Part shown: positions 6,827-15,020 of the stretch, one piece after another
Layout: every line of letters begins with the position of its first letter
Position numbering within the stretch: position 1 is the stretch's first letter
Assembly (NCBI GenBank): GCA_036881885.1
Contig: JBAJNL010000027.1
Span: 1 to 19,745 of the forward strand
Source: JBAJNL01 sp036881885
Lineage (GTDB): Bacteria > Pseudomonadota > Alphaproteobacteria > Holosporales > Hepatobacteraceae
Direction: 5' to 3'
DNA: 19,745 bases
Position numbers and translations under genes: made by a program
Notes under the pieces: generated by a model
What the model was told of the DNA's origin: nothing
Databases searched by the model: none
The model's input: the letters and a program-made list of their open reading frames with translations, nothing else

Positions 6827-8137
6827 ATGTATTACCTTATTCGCATCTTACCGATGCTTTCTTTTATCTTGATTTTTGTGGGCAGCGGCTTGTGCTGCAC
6901 CTTTTTAGGCATTCAAAATGCTTTTTATCAACTATCACCCATCACGGCCATCATACCTGCCATTGCCCTTGGCTGGTTTTTACACAAGGGCACCACGGCC
7001 CAAAGAATGGCAGACTTTTTAGATGGCGTGCGCCACCCCAACATTATCACCATGTGTTTAATTTATTTACTTGCCGGCGCCTTTAGCGAGGTCACCAAAT
7101 GCATTGGCAGCGTCGATTCAACAGTGAACTTTGCCATGTCTTTGATTCCCTCACATTTTCTACTTGTGAGCCTGTTTATCATTTCGGCCTTTGTGGCCAC
7201 ATCGATTGGCACCTCTATGGGCACAATCGCAACCATTGCACCCATTGCCTTAGGGCTTAGCACGCAAGCCGATTTACCCATCGCCTTAAGCATTGGCACA
7301 GTGATCGGTGGCGCCACTTTTGGGGATAACCTCTCGCTTATTTCGGACACGACCATTGCGGCTGTCACATCGCAACAAGCGAACATGAAACAAAAACTTA
7401 AAATCAATGCACAGGTCGCGGTCATTGCCTCGTTTGCAACGATACTGATTTTGCTTTTTATGACGAACACGCACACATCCCTTCCCACCAAAGAATATTC
7501 TTTGCTTCTCATCACACCTTATGCCGTGCTGATGACACTTGCACTGTCGGGCGTTAACGTTTTTATTTCACTTGTTACCAGCACAGCGTTCGCAGGCATC
7601 GTTGGTTGGATTGCACATGGCCACAGCCTTTTTACCTTTAGCCAGTCGTTAAACGCCGGCTTTCTTCACATGAATGAAATTATGATCTTATCGTTTTTGG
7701 TAGGCGGTCTTTCGGCACTTTCGGGAAAAGATTTAACACAAAAAATCGCCGACAATCTTTCATCGTGGATTGATCGCAAAAACTCTGGCTTTAAAACGGC
7801 ACAGCTTCTAATTGCAAAACTGGTCAGCCTTTTTGACATCTTACTTGCAAACAACACCATTGCCATTATCCTTAGTGGTGAGATTGCACGCGAAATTGCA
7901 CGCAGAAATAAAGTGCCTGCAGCCTATAGTGCCGCATGGCTTGATATCTTTTCTTGTGTCTTTCAAGGGCTCATCCCTTACGGTGCACAAATCTTGCTGG
8001 CAAGCACAATCGCGGGGATTTCGCCTTTAGCCGTTGTGCCGTATGTTTTCTACTGCTACATCCTGGCCGTTGTTGCCGTGCTTTACATTCTTTTGATGCG
8101 GCAACCACAGCTGGATCAGCGCCAACAAAGATCTTAA
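6827..8137 (+). CDS. NhaC-family Na+/H+ antiporter
   Basis: 436 residues and about 11 hydrophobic segments, an inner-membrane protein. Family motifs: GTSMGTIATIAPIALG at 128-143, GGATFGDNLSLISDTTIAA at 161-179 (the conserved GDN-SPISDT-like loop) and ANNTIAIILSGEIAREIA near 340-357. NhaC proteins exchange cytoplasmic Na+ for external protons; close relatives (MleN) carry out malate/lactate-coupled exchange, so the substrate is not certain. GAGAG lies just before the ATG. The gene is preceded by a TTGACA promoter and a structured leader. The phosphotransferase gene begins 72 bases downstream on the same strand and may be cotranscribed. Confidence 0.88.
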   Translation: MYYLIRILPMLSFILIFVGSGLCCTFLGIQNAFYQLSPITAIIPAIALGWFLHKGTTAQRMADFLDGVRHPNIITMCLIYLLAGAFSEVTKCIGSVDSTVNFAMSLIPSHFLLVSLFIISAFVATSIGTSMGTIATIAPIALGLSTQADLPIALSIGTVIGGATFGDNLSLISDTTIAAVTSQQANMKQKLKINAQVAVIASFATILILLFMTNTHTSLPTKEYSLLLITPYAVLMTLALSGVNVFISLVTSTAFAGIVGWIAHGHSLFTFSQSLNAGFLHMNEIMILSFLVGGLSALSGKDLTQKIADNLSSWIDRKNSGFKTAQLLIAKLVSLFDILLANNTIAIILSGEIAREIARRNKVPAAYSAAWLDIFSCVFQGLIPYGAQILLASTIAGISPLAVVPYVFYCYILAVVAVLYILLMRQPQLDQRQQRS

Positions 8138-8209
8138 AAACACATTAGACTTTTTAGTTTTCCCCACGTTAGCATTTGTCCTTTAGGGTTTAAAACAACA
8201 AGCTTTCAA

Positions 8210-9016
8210 ATGATTGATGATCGGTTTGCACAATGGACAGATGCTTTAAAAGGGCGCCTTTTAGGTCAACCAGCTTATGGGTGGCATCAAAAAAGCAAGG
8301 GACAACGTTTTTTACTTAACGGTCTAGAGTTTTGGGCACAACTTTCTGTTTTTGCAACACACAAAGAAAGTCAAGACTTTATACAACGCACAAAAGATAA
8401 AGATAGGTTGTTCCTTAAGGCACCAACTGTCCACCACATTTATTGGATTGATCAATACCACGTTGGGTGTTTGATGACATTTATCCCAAGCTCTCCTTTT
8501 TCTAACCACATCCTTTTACAACCTGATGCCGTCGTGACCCCAGCATTTTTTGCTGATCTTGCGCGCAGCCTATTGAATCTTTCAAAAGCATCCTCAAAAT
8601 ATATAAGTTGTACCCAAGAACTGATTACACAACGCCTTAACACTTATTATCCGCAACAAACCTTGACAACAAAAATAACCTCTTGGGCAACAATTCACGG
8701 CGATATGCACTGGGCGAACCTGACAAAAAATGGCACCATGCTTGATTGGGAAACGTGGGGCCAAGGACCCCGAGATCTTGATCCAGCCTTTTTGTATGCG
8801 TTTTCTATACAAAGTGATGAAACGCAGCACAACATACGCCGCTCTTTCCCCACTTTATTCAATACACAAGATGGACAGCTTTGCCTTCTTTTTGCCTGTG
8901 CTGAATTTGTTCATATGGTTAAACAATATGGTGATCACGCCGATCTTTTGCCACAAGTAACGCTTTTGGCAAACACCACTCTTTTACAGCTAAAACAAAA
9001 CGCTGTATCACCTTAA
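8210..9016 (+). CDS. APH/choline-kinase-like phosphotransferase
   Basis: 268 residues. The C-terminal half has the kinase-like catalytic loop HGDMHWANL at 163-171 (H-G-D-x-H-x-x-N) and the metal-binding LDWETW at 178-183, followed by GPRDLDPAFL, the usual 'DP-DLA' helix. This places it in the aminoglycoside phosphotransferase / choline kinase superfamily, which moves phosphate from ATP to a small hydroxylated substrate in the cytoplasm. The N-lobe is divergent: the ATP-binding Lys and glycine loop cannot be picked with confidence (FLK near 68-70 may be it). Nothing points to antibiotic resistance; choline, ethanolamine or a sugar are equally possible. No signal peptide. It lies 72 bases after the antiporter gene. 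Confidence 0.8.
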   Translation: MIDDRFAQWTDALKGRLLGQPAYGWHQKSKGQRFLLNGLEFWAQLSVFATHKESQDFIQRTKDKDRLFLKAPTVHHIYWIDQYHVGCLMTFIPSSPFSNHILLQPDAVVTPAFFADLARSLLNLSKASSKYISCTQELITQRLNTYYPQQTLTTKITSWATIHGDMHWANLTKNGTMLDWETWGQGPRDLDPAFLYAFSIQSDETQHNIRRSFPTLFNTQDGQLCLLFACAEFVHMVKQYGDHADLLPQVTLLANTTLLQLKQNAVSP

Positions 9017-9223
9017 AAAATAACTCAATACCATAACAACTGACACGCGCACGAACCTTTTTTATCAAAGACCTTTACGTGCATTAAATTCAAAATTGAT
9101 CATTAATCTTTGGCTCATGACACAAGCATGGATTAAAAGAAAAAAAGATGTTCATTCTATTGCACAATATATAAAAAATAGATAAAAATTTTAAAGAAAA
9201 ATATATTAAATAGATAAATTTCA

Positions 9224-11635
9224 GTGCGTTTCCTCTATTTTAGAACACAACGTAACGAGCTCCCCAGGTTTAAATATTTTTTTTGTCTCCTCTGGTTGTT
9301 ACCTTTTAGCAGCGTCACCACACCCTTACGTGCCGGACCTTGTGTGCCCTCTGTTGGAAGCGCGCTTTTTAATATCAACGAGACCACAAGCCCTTTTGTA
9401 AGCCGCATTGTCACGCCTGCAAGACACGTGCTTGCTTTTCTGAACAACCCATGGATGGCAGGTAAGCGCATGGTAAGCGCAGCACAAGTGATTTGGACCC
9501 GCAACAATCCTGAAACCGACTTTTTTTGGTATGGCATAAAGGGTGCTTTTGTTGGTCTGTGTGCCCTGTCTTTACACCAAGCATGGGAGAATGATCCTTG
9601 TGACTTTTCAAACACAACAACCAATCTGCAAACAGCGCTTGTGCCCGTGGCACAAACTGACGCAGCAGAAAAGCGTCTCTTTCTACCTTCGTACGAGCTT
9701 TTATTGGCGCTGCCAGTGATTTCACTGATGCGGGCCACAGACACACTTGTGACCGCCTTTTTTCAATCATGCTTGCCCTGGAAAGCGGTCATGGCAGCAC
9801 AACCTTTGGTTCATCGCCCTGATATTTTTGATAACAGGCTGCTTGAGGTCATGGATTTTGAAAAAATCGGCGAACACTCCATCGCGCTCTCGGGTCAAAA
9901 CCTAACCCAGCAGCGCACTTACATTACCGCTGAAATTCAGCGGCTTTATAACACCATTTTGAATATTTATCCTCACTCAGAGTTAGAAAGCGCTTACAGA
10001 ATGCTTGTTGGACTGAGTCGCCAACACAATCAGTATTATGTACAGCATGCTATCAACTCGGGCACGGCAGACGCCATTGATCGTGCGATCAAAATGCAAA
10101 AAATTGAAAACCCACGCTTTATTCAGCATAACGATGCTTTGATCGATTGGCTCCCTCAAGGGCATCCGCAGGTGCGCCAACAAAAGGGTCCCCATGGCGG
10201 ACACGCACTGATACTGAACACGCTGACTTTAGAGGGGTCAAACGTGACAACAGTGGTGACCACACAAAAAGGACAAGGCTATTCGCTAACCCTTAACTTT
10301 AGACACGACATCGCACGTGCACAGCCTTTGGAATACAGCTTTGCTGTCAAAGTGAATCATCATCAAGTGAGCATCAAAAAATCGCTTACAAAAAAAGGGC
10401 GCAAAAAACGTCAATACATTCCCAGGGTGGGAGACCTTGAGCTAGGCAGACGCTTTTGGCGAGCAATGCGCAGGCGATACAATGAAAGCCAAACGACAAC
10501 CACCACGACCACCCAATCCACCACGCTGAATGACGACCTTGTGGCTGAAAGACGCATTGAAAAGCAAGAGTCTCACAATGTTATTGAGCCATGGCATACA
10601 GCACTTTTGACGTTTGTCGCCACAACTGATCAGACAGAACTTTTTCTTGGCAGTCAAACTTTTGAACAGATCAAAACACCTTGGATGTCGGTTATGATCG
10701 CCAACGTGAACTTGTTTTCAAACGCCATCAGCAACACACAACGCAGCAGCAATGCGGCTTTGACAGCCAAAATCGTTGGTGGTGTAAGCACCGCGCTTAG
10801 TTTTGTGGGGGCGGCAGCTTACTGGCGGGTCAAAAAAAGGATGGCCCCCGCTATACCTGAGATTATGCACCACACTGCGGCCCTGCATACACAAGATGTG
10901 CAAAACGGCCTTTCAGCCGCTTATCACATTTTAGAAGACGTTGAATCTGATCCAACTGTGGCGCTAAACAACTTATTACAAACACCCGGCAAAGCCTACG
11001 CGAAGCGCTACTTCAAACACGACCTTGAAACAAGCACGCTTTCAAAACTTGAAGAAGCAGGCTTTACAATGCAAAATTGGCCCTTTCTTGAAGAAGAAGG
11101 TCTTGTGCACGGAGATTACCTTGATAAGGTTGTAACGCCGCAAGCCAACATACACCGCAGAACGATCATCAAATTTCATTCGCAAAAAAGCACCGAGCAA
11201 TTTTTGCACGCCTTTCACGACCACCTTAAAAAACCAGGAAATCTGCCTCTTAAAAGAGAGACTTTAGAATTTAAAGGCTTGCTTGGTTTGCCTTATACTA
11301 AACGTGAAATGGCAAAACATAACTCGGTCGTCATTTATCACAGCGATGCAACAATCGAGGGCGAAGACATACACGAAATCATTGCACATTACATCAAAAC
11401 TTTTTTTCAAAGCGAAACATCCCACACCCTTCCCTTTTATTATAACCCCACAACCGAGCCCGGTGTGGGGTGGGCCGTGCACGATGCCGCAAGCTCTTCC
11501 TCTTATGCGCCCCTTGTGAGAAACACCTTGCTTAATATCTATAACGACATCAAAGAAGCGTCAGAAGTTGTTACCGAAGAAGATTTTGTCACACAAGGCG
11601 CTGAAGCGCTGGCAGAGTTGGGTGTGCTTTTGTAG
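9224..11635 (+). CDS. Large exported protein of unknown function with Thr-rich linker and basic cluster
   Basis: 803 residues from GTG 9224; an in-frame TAA eight bases upstream of the GTG rules out a longer form. Residues about 15-37 are a signal peptide (FKYFFCLLWLLPFSS, cut near PLRA|G). Later hydrophobic stretches at about 105-118, 148-170 and 523-540 (IVGGVSTALSFVGAAAYW) could be membrane segments. A strongly basic run with KKSLTKKGRKKRQ lies near 385-398, and a low-complexity Thr run (TTTTTTT) near 423-430. The C-terminal 250 residues look globular, with conserved-looking FLEEEGLVHGDYL and SVVIYHSD pieces. No catalytic motif is recognised. About 207 A+T-rich bases precede it. Its TAG is followed within seven bases, in the same frame, by a truncated symporter gene, hinting at a rearrangement junction. 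Confidence 0.8.
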   Translation: MRFLYFRTQRNELPRFKYFFCLLWLLPFSSVTTPLRAGPCVPSVGSALFNINETTSPFVSRIVTPARHVLAFLNNPWMAGKRMVSAAQVIWTRNNPETDFFWYGIKGAFVGLCALSLHQAWENDPCDFSNTTTNLQTALVPVAQTDAAEKRLFLPSYELLLALPVISLMRATDTLVTAFFQSCLPWKAVMAAQPLVHRPDIFDNRLLEVMDFEKIGEHSIALSGQNLTQQRTYITAEIQRLYNTILNIYPHSELESAYRMLVGLSRQHNQYYVQHAINSGTADAIDRAIKMQKIENPRFIQHNDALIDWLPQGHPQVRQQKGPHGGHALILNTLTLEGSNVTTVVTTQKGQGYSLTLNFRHDIARAQPLEYSFAVKVNHHQVSIKKSLTKKGRKKRQYIPRVGDLELGRRFWRAMRRRYNESQTTTTTTTQSTTLNDDLVAERRIEKQESHNVIEPWHTALLTFVATTDQTELFLGSQTFEQIKTPWMSVMIANVNLFSNAISNTQRSSNAALTAKIVGGVSTALSFVGAAAYWRVKKRMAPAIPEIMHHTAALHTQDVQNGLSAAYHILEDVESDPTVALNNLLQTPGKAYAKRYFKHDLETSTLSKLEEAGFTMQNWPFLEEEGLVHGDYLDKVVTPQANIHRRTIIKFHSQKSTEQFLHAFHDHLKKPGNLPLKRETLEFKGLLGLPYTKREMAKHNSVVIYHSDATIEGEDIHEIIAHYIKTFFQSETSHTLPFYYNPTTEPGVGWAVHDAASSSSYAPLVRNTLLNIYNDIKEASEVVTEEDFVTQGAEALAELGVLL

Positions 11636-11641
11636 TCTTTT

Positions 11642-11980
11642 TTGCGCCATGTCATTGACGTCTCTGCCCTTTATGTGATGCAAAATAATGGCGTCGAGAT
11701 CAGCTTTGCCACCATGATTACGTGGATTTTAATTGCCACCATCGCGGCAATCGGCAACGCTGGTGTGCCCATGGGCTGCTTTTTTCTTTCGGCCTCGTTG
11801 TTGACCAGCATGCACCAGCCCATCGGTCTTTTAGGTTTGATCTTGCCCTTTTATGGCCTGATCGACATGGTCGAGACCGCCCTTAATGTGTGGTCAGATG
11901 CCTGCGTCACCAAAGTGATTGACAAAAAAATCATACCCACTGCAACGCAAACTCACTGTCAAAAAAGCTCCACAGCATAA
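11642..11980 (+). pseudogene. 3' fragment of a sodium:dicarboxylate/amino-acid symporter (SDF/DAACS) gene
   Basis: The 112 codons match only the C-terminal part of SDF-family (GltP/DctA-type) transporters: TM7 end and HP2 with IGNAGVPMG (family IG-AGVPG), then TM8 with IDMVETALNVWSDACVT, equivalent to family DM-RT--NV-GD. Full proteins have 400-450 residues with eight TM helices and two hairpins, so TM1-6 and HP1 are missing. Compared with the archaeal homologue GltPh, the substrate Arg of TM8 is Glu here, while the Thr, Asn and last Asp are kept. There is no ATG at the fragment's beginning, and it lies in the same frame as, and directly after, the stop of the preceding ORF. Most likely a decayed remnant; a short expressed protein from an internal ATG cannot be excluded. 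Confidence 0.82.
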
Positions 11981-12108
11981 AACGGATAAGTTTCCTTTTT
12001 AAAAGGCAATTTTTTACAAATAAAAAGTCGAATAATAGAAAACATATTGATTTTGTTTATTATTTTAATTATTTTGAACATAATATGTCACAAAACAAGA
12101 CTTTTTAT

Positions 12109-13224
12109 ATGAAAAATAAAATAAACTCTTTGACTTTCTTCCTTGTGTTTTCTGTCTTTTTGGCAGGTAGTTGCCTGACTGACGTTTGGGCTTTTGACAG
12201 CGATGATGAAGAAGAAACCTCACATGCCCCAACCGCTTCCGCTCATCTCTCGGCAAAAGACACAGTACTGTGGGAAAAACACCGTGACGATATGGAGATG
12301 GCTCTTCTTTATGCTGATATGAAAAAACTGTCAAATGACTCATACCTAAAGCGCTTTCACTGGAACAACATGACCGACTTAACAGAAATCAGCCATTTAG
12401 AAAACGCCCAGTCCATCACCGTTAACGCACCACCTGCACTTAAATCTGTGAAAGACTTACCCAGTTTGCGTTTACTTTCTTTGGGGTGGTGCCCTCTTCC
12501 AGGCCTCAGTCATCTTCTCAAACTTGAAGAACTGCGCCTTGGCATCACCACAGACGAGATCTTGCGTGAAGCATGCGCGCAAGAAACAGAAGCGCACAAC
12601 CTACCTCTTGAAGATTTATCAAACCTGCCCAAGCTGCATACAATGCACGTCAAAGGACACACCAGCCCCTTTTTGCTGCCGTTTCAAGGTGACACACTTG
12701 ACCTGCCAAAGCTGCGAGAAGTCCACCTCTATCACTGCATGGCCATTGAAACCCTGTCACCAGATCAACCCGAAACTGCAGAAGTTTTAAATCGCATCAG
12801 TGTATTGAGCGTTCATCACTGTAACCACTTGCGCCACATCCAAGGCTTAAGCGCTTTAGAGATGCTGCGTGTACAAAAAATTTCAAACACACCGCCCCTA
12901 CACCTAGAGGGCTTAGAGACGTTACGTGTGCTTTATTGGGTGGATCCCACGCTTCAACAGTTTGACACAGACAAAAACGGCGCATGGGTTCATGAGGCAA
13001 CAGGAACACCCTTTGATCGCAAACACTATGTGCAAGACACAGTGCTGCCATCGCTTGACATCAAAGGCAATCTACCATCTTTAAAGCACATCATTTTAAG
13101 CCGCAACGCACAGTCTTCGCAAACAATGTATGTAAGGCGCGCTGATCTGCCTGCCTCTTTGTTACAGAATGTGCGCCCAGACTTTGGCATGCACAACGTG
13201 CACAGCCACCCTTTAAAGGCGTAG
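12109..13224 (+). CDS. Secreted leucine-rich-repeat protein
   Basis: 371 residues from ATG 12109; ATG 12085 would add eight residues before the signal peptide (MKNKINSLTFFLVFSVFLAG, likely cut at VWA|F near residue 28). The mature start is acidic (DSDDEEE). From about residue 90 the protein has irregular leucine-rich units, such as LPSLRLLSLGWCPLPGLSHL, LLKLEELRLG, LPKLREVHLYHC, ISVLSVHHCNHL, LETLRVLYW and LPSLKHIILSRN, spaced about 20-28 residues. LRRs form curved protein-binding surfaces, and secreted bacterial LRR proteins commonly act on host proteins. No catalytic domain such as an E3 ligase is visible. The 128-base A+T-rich upstream region holds its promoter. Target unknown. Confidence 0.82.
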   Translation: MKNKINSLTFFLVFSVFLAGSCLTDVWAFDSDDEEETSHAPTASAHLSAKDTVLWEKHRDDMEMALLYADMKKLSNDSYLKRFHWNNMTDLTEISHLENAQSITVNAPPALKSVKDLPSLRLLSLGWCPLPGLSHLLKLEELRLGITTDEILREACAQETEAHNLPLEDLSNLPKLHTMHVKGHTSPFLLPFQGDTLDLPKLREVHLYHCMAIETLSPDQPETAEVLNRISVLSVHHCNHLRHIQGLSALEMLRVQKISNTPPLHLEGLETLRVLYWVDPTLQQFDTDKNGAWVHEATGTPFDRKHYVQDTVLPSLDIKGNLPSLKHIILSRNAQSSQTMYVRRADLPASLLQNVRPDFGMHNVHSHPLKA

Positions 13225-13264
13225 ACCGTGGCCCCCGCACCGCTTTGACACACAGAAAAAACAT

Positions 13265-13292
13265 TTGACAAAGCGTTTTTTTTCAATAAGAT
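13265..13292 (+). promoter_or_regulatory. Strong sigma-70-like promoter
   Basis: TTGACA at 13265-13270, 16-base spacer containing T8, TAAGAT at 13287-13292. Transcription would start near 13299 and give a leader of about 70 bases that contains the perfect hairpin at 13318-13344. Confidence 0.6.
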
Positions 13293-13317
13293 GTGCGTGT
13301 ATTAAAGGGTATCAAGA

Positions 13318-13344
13318 CACCACGGCACTTTCAACGCCGTGGTG
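13318..13344 (+). promoter_or_regulatory. Perfect 9-bp hairpin in the 5' leader
   Basis: CACCACGGC (13318-13326) pairs perfectly with GCCGTGGTG (13336-13344) around a 9-base loop, 24 bases before the ATG at 13369. There is no T run after it, so it is not a terminator. It may stabilise the mRNA or modulate access to the GGGGATAGGA ribosome site at about 13354-13363. A protein-binding operator is an alternative. Confidence 0.55.
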
Positions 13345-13368
13345 AACAAAGTTTGGGGATAGGACACC

Positions 13369-14193
13369 ATGACACATCGCACATACATTTTTTCTTTTAT
13401 TTTCTGCACCCTATCGGTGGCAGGCGTACGGGCATCTGCGGCGACCTCCCCCAAAGCGCCAACCACCCCACAAAGCGTTTTTAAAGCGGGCGACAACTTT
13501 ACACTTGTGCGTGGCGTTAAGGTACGCAAAGGCTCGGTCGCTGCCAGCATGGCCAACATGCGCGGCATCCGCAAAGAAGTCTTGCAAAAAACAAAACAGT
13601 CCGTTTTACGTCAGCCTTCTGCTAAAGTTTTGGGACACGTCAATGCGTTGGCTGACCTTATACCCTCTTTAAGCGCCATTGATTTTTTTGAGCTTTATCC
13701 GCCGCACATTCTACGTGCACCCAATGCGCCCTTAAGCTGTCAAATCTTGGGCGTTTTGCACGCGCAGCATCACAACGTGCAAGACAACAGCGCGCACCTT
13801 GAAGGTGTTAACAAGCTTATTACCGCTGCACAGACCGCATCACAATTGAAAGGCATCACGCCCGCTTCTATTTTAAAAGATGGTCTGGACAGCCGCACCA
13901 TTCGTGGCGTTAAGGGCCGCAAAGGAAGCATTCTTGCCATCATTCGCAATGTGCAAGCTCTTGAGGCAGCACATGGCAAAAATCCAGCTGCCTTTGCAGA
14001 CAACATTAAAAAGGGCGTCTTTAAAACAAACATGGACACACTGGCCGAGCTTGCACCCATTGCATGGGCCATTGGACTGTTTGACGAGATGCCTCCCCTT
14101 GATGCCGGCACCCATCAGGGCGCGCCACGCGCGGCTGCTCACCAACACATGCAACAAAGCCTGCAAACCTTTTTGTCGCAAAAAGAGGCTTAA
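13369..14193 (+). CDS. Secreted protein with an internal duplication (RGVKxRKGS repeats)
   Basis: 274 residues. Residues 1-25 are a signal peptide (MTHRTYIFSFIFCTLSVAGV, cut near ASA|A). Residues 48-112 and 179-243 align without gaps at an offset of 131: both begin RGVK-RKGS, both have an Ala/Asn-rich helix next, and both end in LA-L-P--xAI--F-x-x-PP (LADLIPSLSAIDFFELYPP versus LAELAPIAWAIGLFDEMPP). A His-rich stretch (QHHN) lies between them and a Gln/His tail at the end. The basic RGVKxRKGS loop could bind nucleic acid or phosphate groups, but this is inference. The ribosome site is clear (AGGA 5-8 bases before ATG), as is the promoter. No family recognised. Confidence 0.82.
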   Translation: MTHRTYIFSFIFCTLSVAGVRASAATSPKAPTTPQSVFKAGDNFTLVRGVKVRKGSVAASMANMRGIRKEVLQKTKQSVLRQPSAKVLGHVNALADLIPSLSAIDFFELYPPHILRAPNAPLSCQILGVLHAQHHNVQDNSAHLEGVNKLITAAQTASQLKGITPASILKDGLDSRTIRGVKGRKGSILAIIRNVQALEAAHGKNPAAFADNIKKGVFKTNMDTLAELAPIAWAIGLFDEMPPLDAGTHQGAPRAAAHQHMQQSLQTFLSQKEA

Positions 14194-14361
14194 AAGCAAG
14201 TTTGGCAACAAACCAAAACGCAATATTTATTTGAACAAGAATAGTGACAATATAAAGACAATTTCTTACATCACACATTCTTTTTTACATCATTTAAAAA
14301 TAAAATATGAGCTTTTTTATGTTTAAAGCAGCGTCTTTTAGACAAAAGCTGCGAAAAATAA

Positions 14362-14613
14362 TTCTTCATTCTACCATGCTCTTTCGACCAAGGTATTTCT
14401 TCGCCAACGGAGCTTGAGAATGAAAGAAAAAACTTATTTTTTCAATGGAATACAAAAAAAAATAAAGCCGAAGAGCTAAACAAGCGAAAAGCAGCGATCA
14501 AAAGCCAATGGGTGTCGATTGAAGAGCAACTAAAGGATCTCAACACAACACACGTAAACCTTAAGGTTGGTGGAGAGGAGCTTTTTTTCCCAAAACCATC
14601 AACAACACAGTAA
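14362..14613 (+). pseudogene. Orphan charged ORF without a start codon, ending at a strong terminator
   Basis: In the frame ending at TAA 14611-14613, codons are open from 14362 and encode about 83 residues with a helical, charged core (ELENERKNLFFQW, AEELNKRKAAIKSQW, IEEQLKDLN) and the tail GGEELFFPKPSTTQ. There is no ATG, GTG or TTG until a GTG near 14512. The first residues (FFILPCSFDQGISS) look like the end of a signal peptide. ATG 14307, in the neighbouring frame, opens a 36-codon ORF with a basic stretch (RQKLRK) that would supply the n-region if one base were lost near 14361. The strong terminator right after the stop says this is a real transcription unit. Likely a small exported protein gene with a frame break. 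Confidence 0.45.
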
Positions 14614-14625
14614 GACAAACCTAAA

Positions 14626-14655
14626 AGGGGCCGAGGTGATCGGCCTCTTTTTTTT
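14626..14655 (+). terminator. Strong Rho-independent terminator
   Basis: AGGGGCCGA (14626-14634) pairs with TCGGCCTCT (14640-14648), one G-U pair, 5-base loop, followed at once by a T run to 14655. It lies 12 bases after the TAA of the orphan ORF. Confidence 0.9.
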
Positions 14656-14728
14656 GCCTTGAAACGCGTGCCTTAAGACATCCCAAGCCTAATGCAACCC
14701 GTTGCAAGCTTTTTTATACTTAAAAAGA

Positions 14729-14854
14729 ATGATGATAGTGCTGATTTTTTGCCTTGGTGTGATGACGTCCCTTCAAAGCACTTTTTGTCACCTGTCCTTG
14801 GCCCTTGGGGGTGACGATGAACCGCAACCGACAGCAACGCCTCTTGCCTTATGA
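14729..14854 (+). CDS. Signal-peptide-encoding half of a frame-broken small secreted protein
   Basis: ATG 14729 opens 41 codons: a signal peptide beginning MMIVLIFCLGVMTSLQSTF with cut near HLSLA|LG, then GGDDEPQPTATPLAL and a TGA at 14852-14854. The last 38 bases overlap a second ORF in another frame that encodes a basic, protein-like stretch (14817-14987). A one-base loss, for example in the G5 run at 14807-14811, would fuse the two into one exported protein of about 85 residues. As it stands it would give only a signal peptide plus a short acidic tail. Confidence 0.5.
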   Translation: MMIVLIFCLGVMTSLQSTFCHLSLALGGDDEPQPTATPLAL

Positions 14855-14987
14855 CCAGCTAGAAAAGAGCGGTATCGACAAGATCAACCCGAAAGAGCAA
14901 AAACCCACCATCCCCAAGCCCTTACATCGTTACCTTAAAAGGCAGCTGAAACCTTATAAAAAGTTGCTGCAACAGGGCGTTGCCTAA
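14817..14987 (+). CDS. Small basic protein, probably the mature half of a frame-broken gene
   Basis: 56 codons from ATG 14817, preceded by a G-rich ribosome-like site (GGGGGTG). The product is basic: it begins MNRNRQQRLLPYDQLEKSG and ends in HRYLKRQLKPYKKLLQQ, an amphipathic basic helix. No signal peptide in this frame, but one lies directly upstream in frame +2 (14729). It could be an independent small protein whose translation is coupled, or the mature part of a single secreted protein. No family recognised. Confidence 0.5.
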   Translation: MNRNRQQRLLPYDQLEKSGIDKINPKEQKPTIPKPLHRYLKRQLKPYKKLLQQGVA

Positions 14988-15020
14988 GGCATGACGCCCG
15001 CCTGTTTAACAATAAAACAT

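Noticed and set aside
7063..7515. 150-codon open frame on the minus strand inside the antiporter gene
   Set aside because: It is antisense to a clear NhaC-family gene, has no ribosome site and shows only the mirror composition of a membrane protein gene.
8210..9016. Antibiotic resistance (aminoglycoside kinase) function
   Set aside because: Only the superfamily catalytic loop is seen; the N-lobe is too divergent and the context (antiporter, no mobile element) does not indicate resistance.
10480..10530. Thr-coding stretch as a trinucleotide repeat
   Set aside because: The seven Thr codons vary at the third base, so there is no simple-sequence DNA repeat prone to slippage; it is a low-complexity protein linker.
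13770..14223. Two overlapping minus-strand frames of about 115 codons
   Set aside because: They are antisense to the duplicated-domain secreted protein, which has its own promoter, ribosome site and signal peptide.
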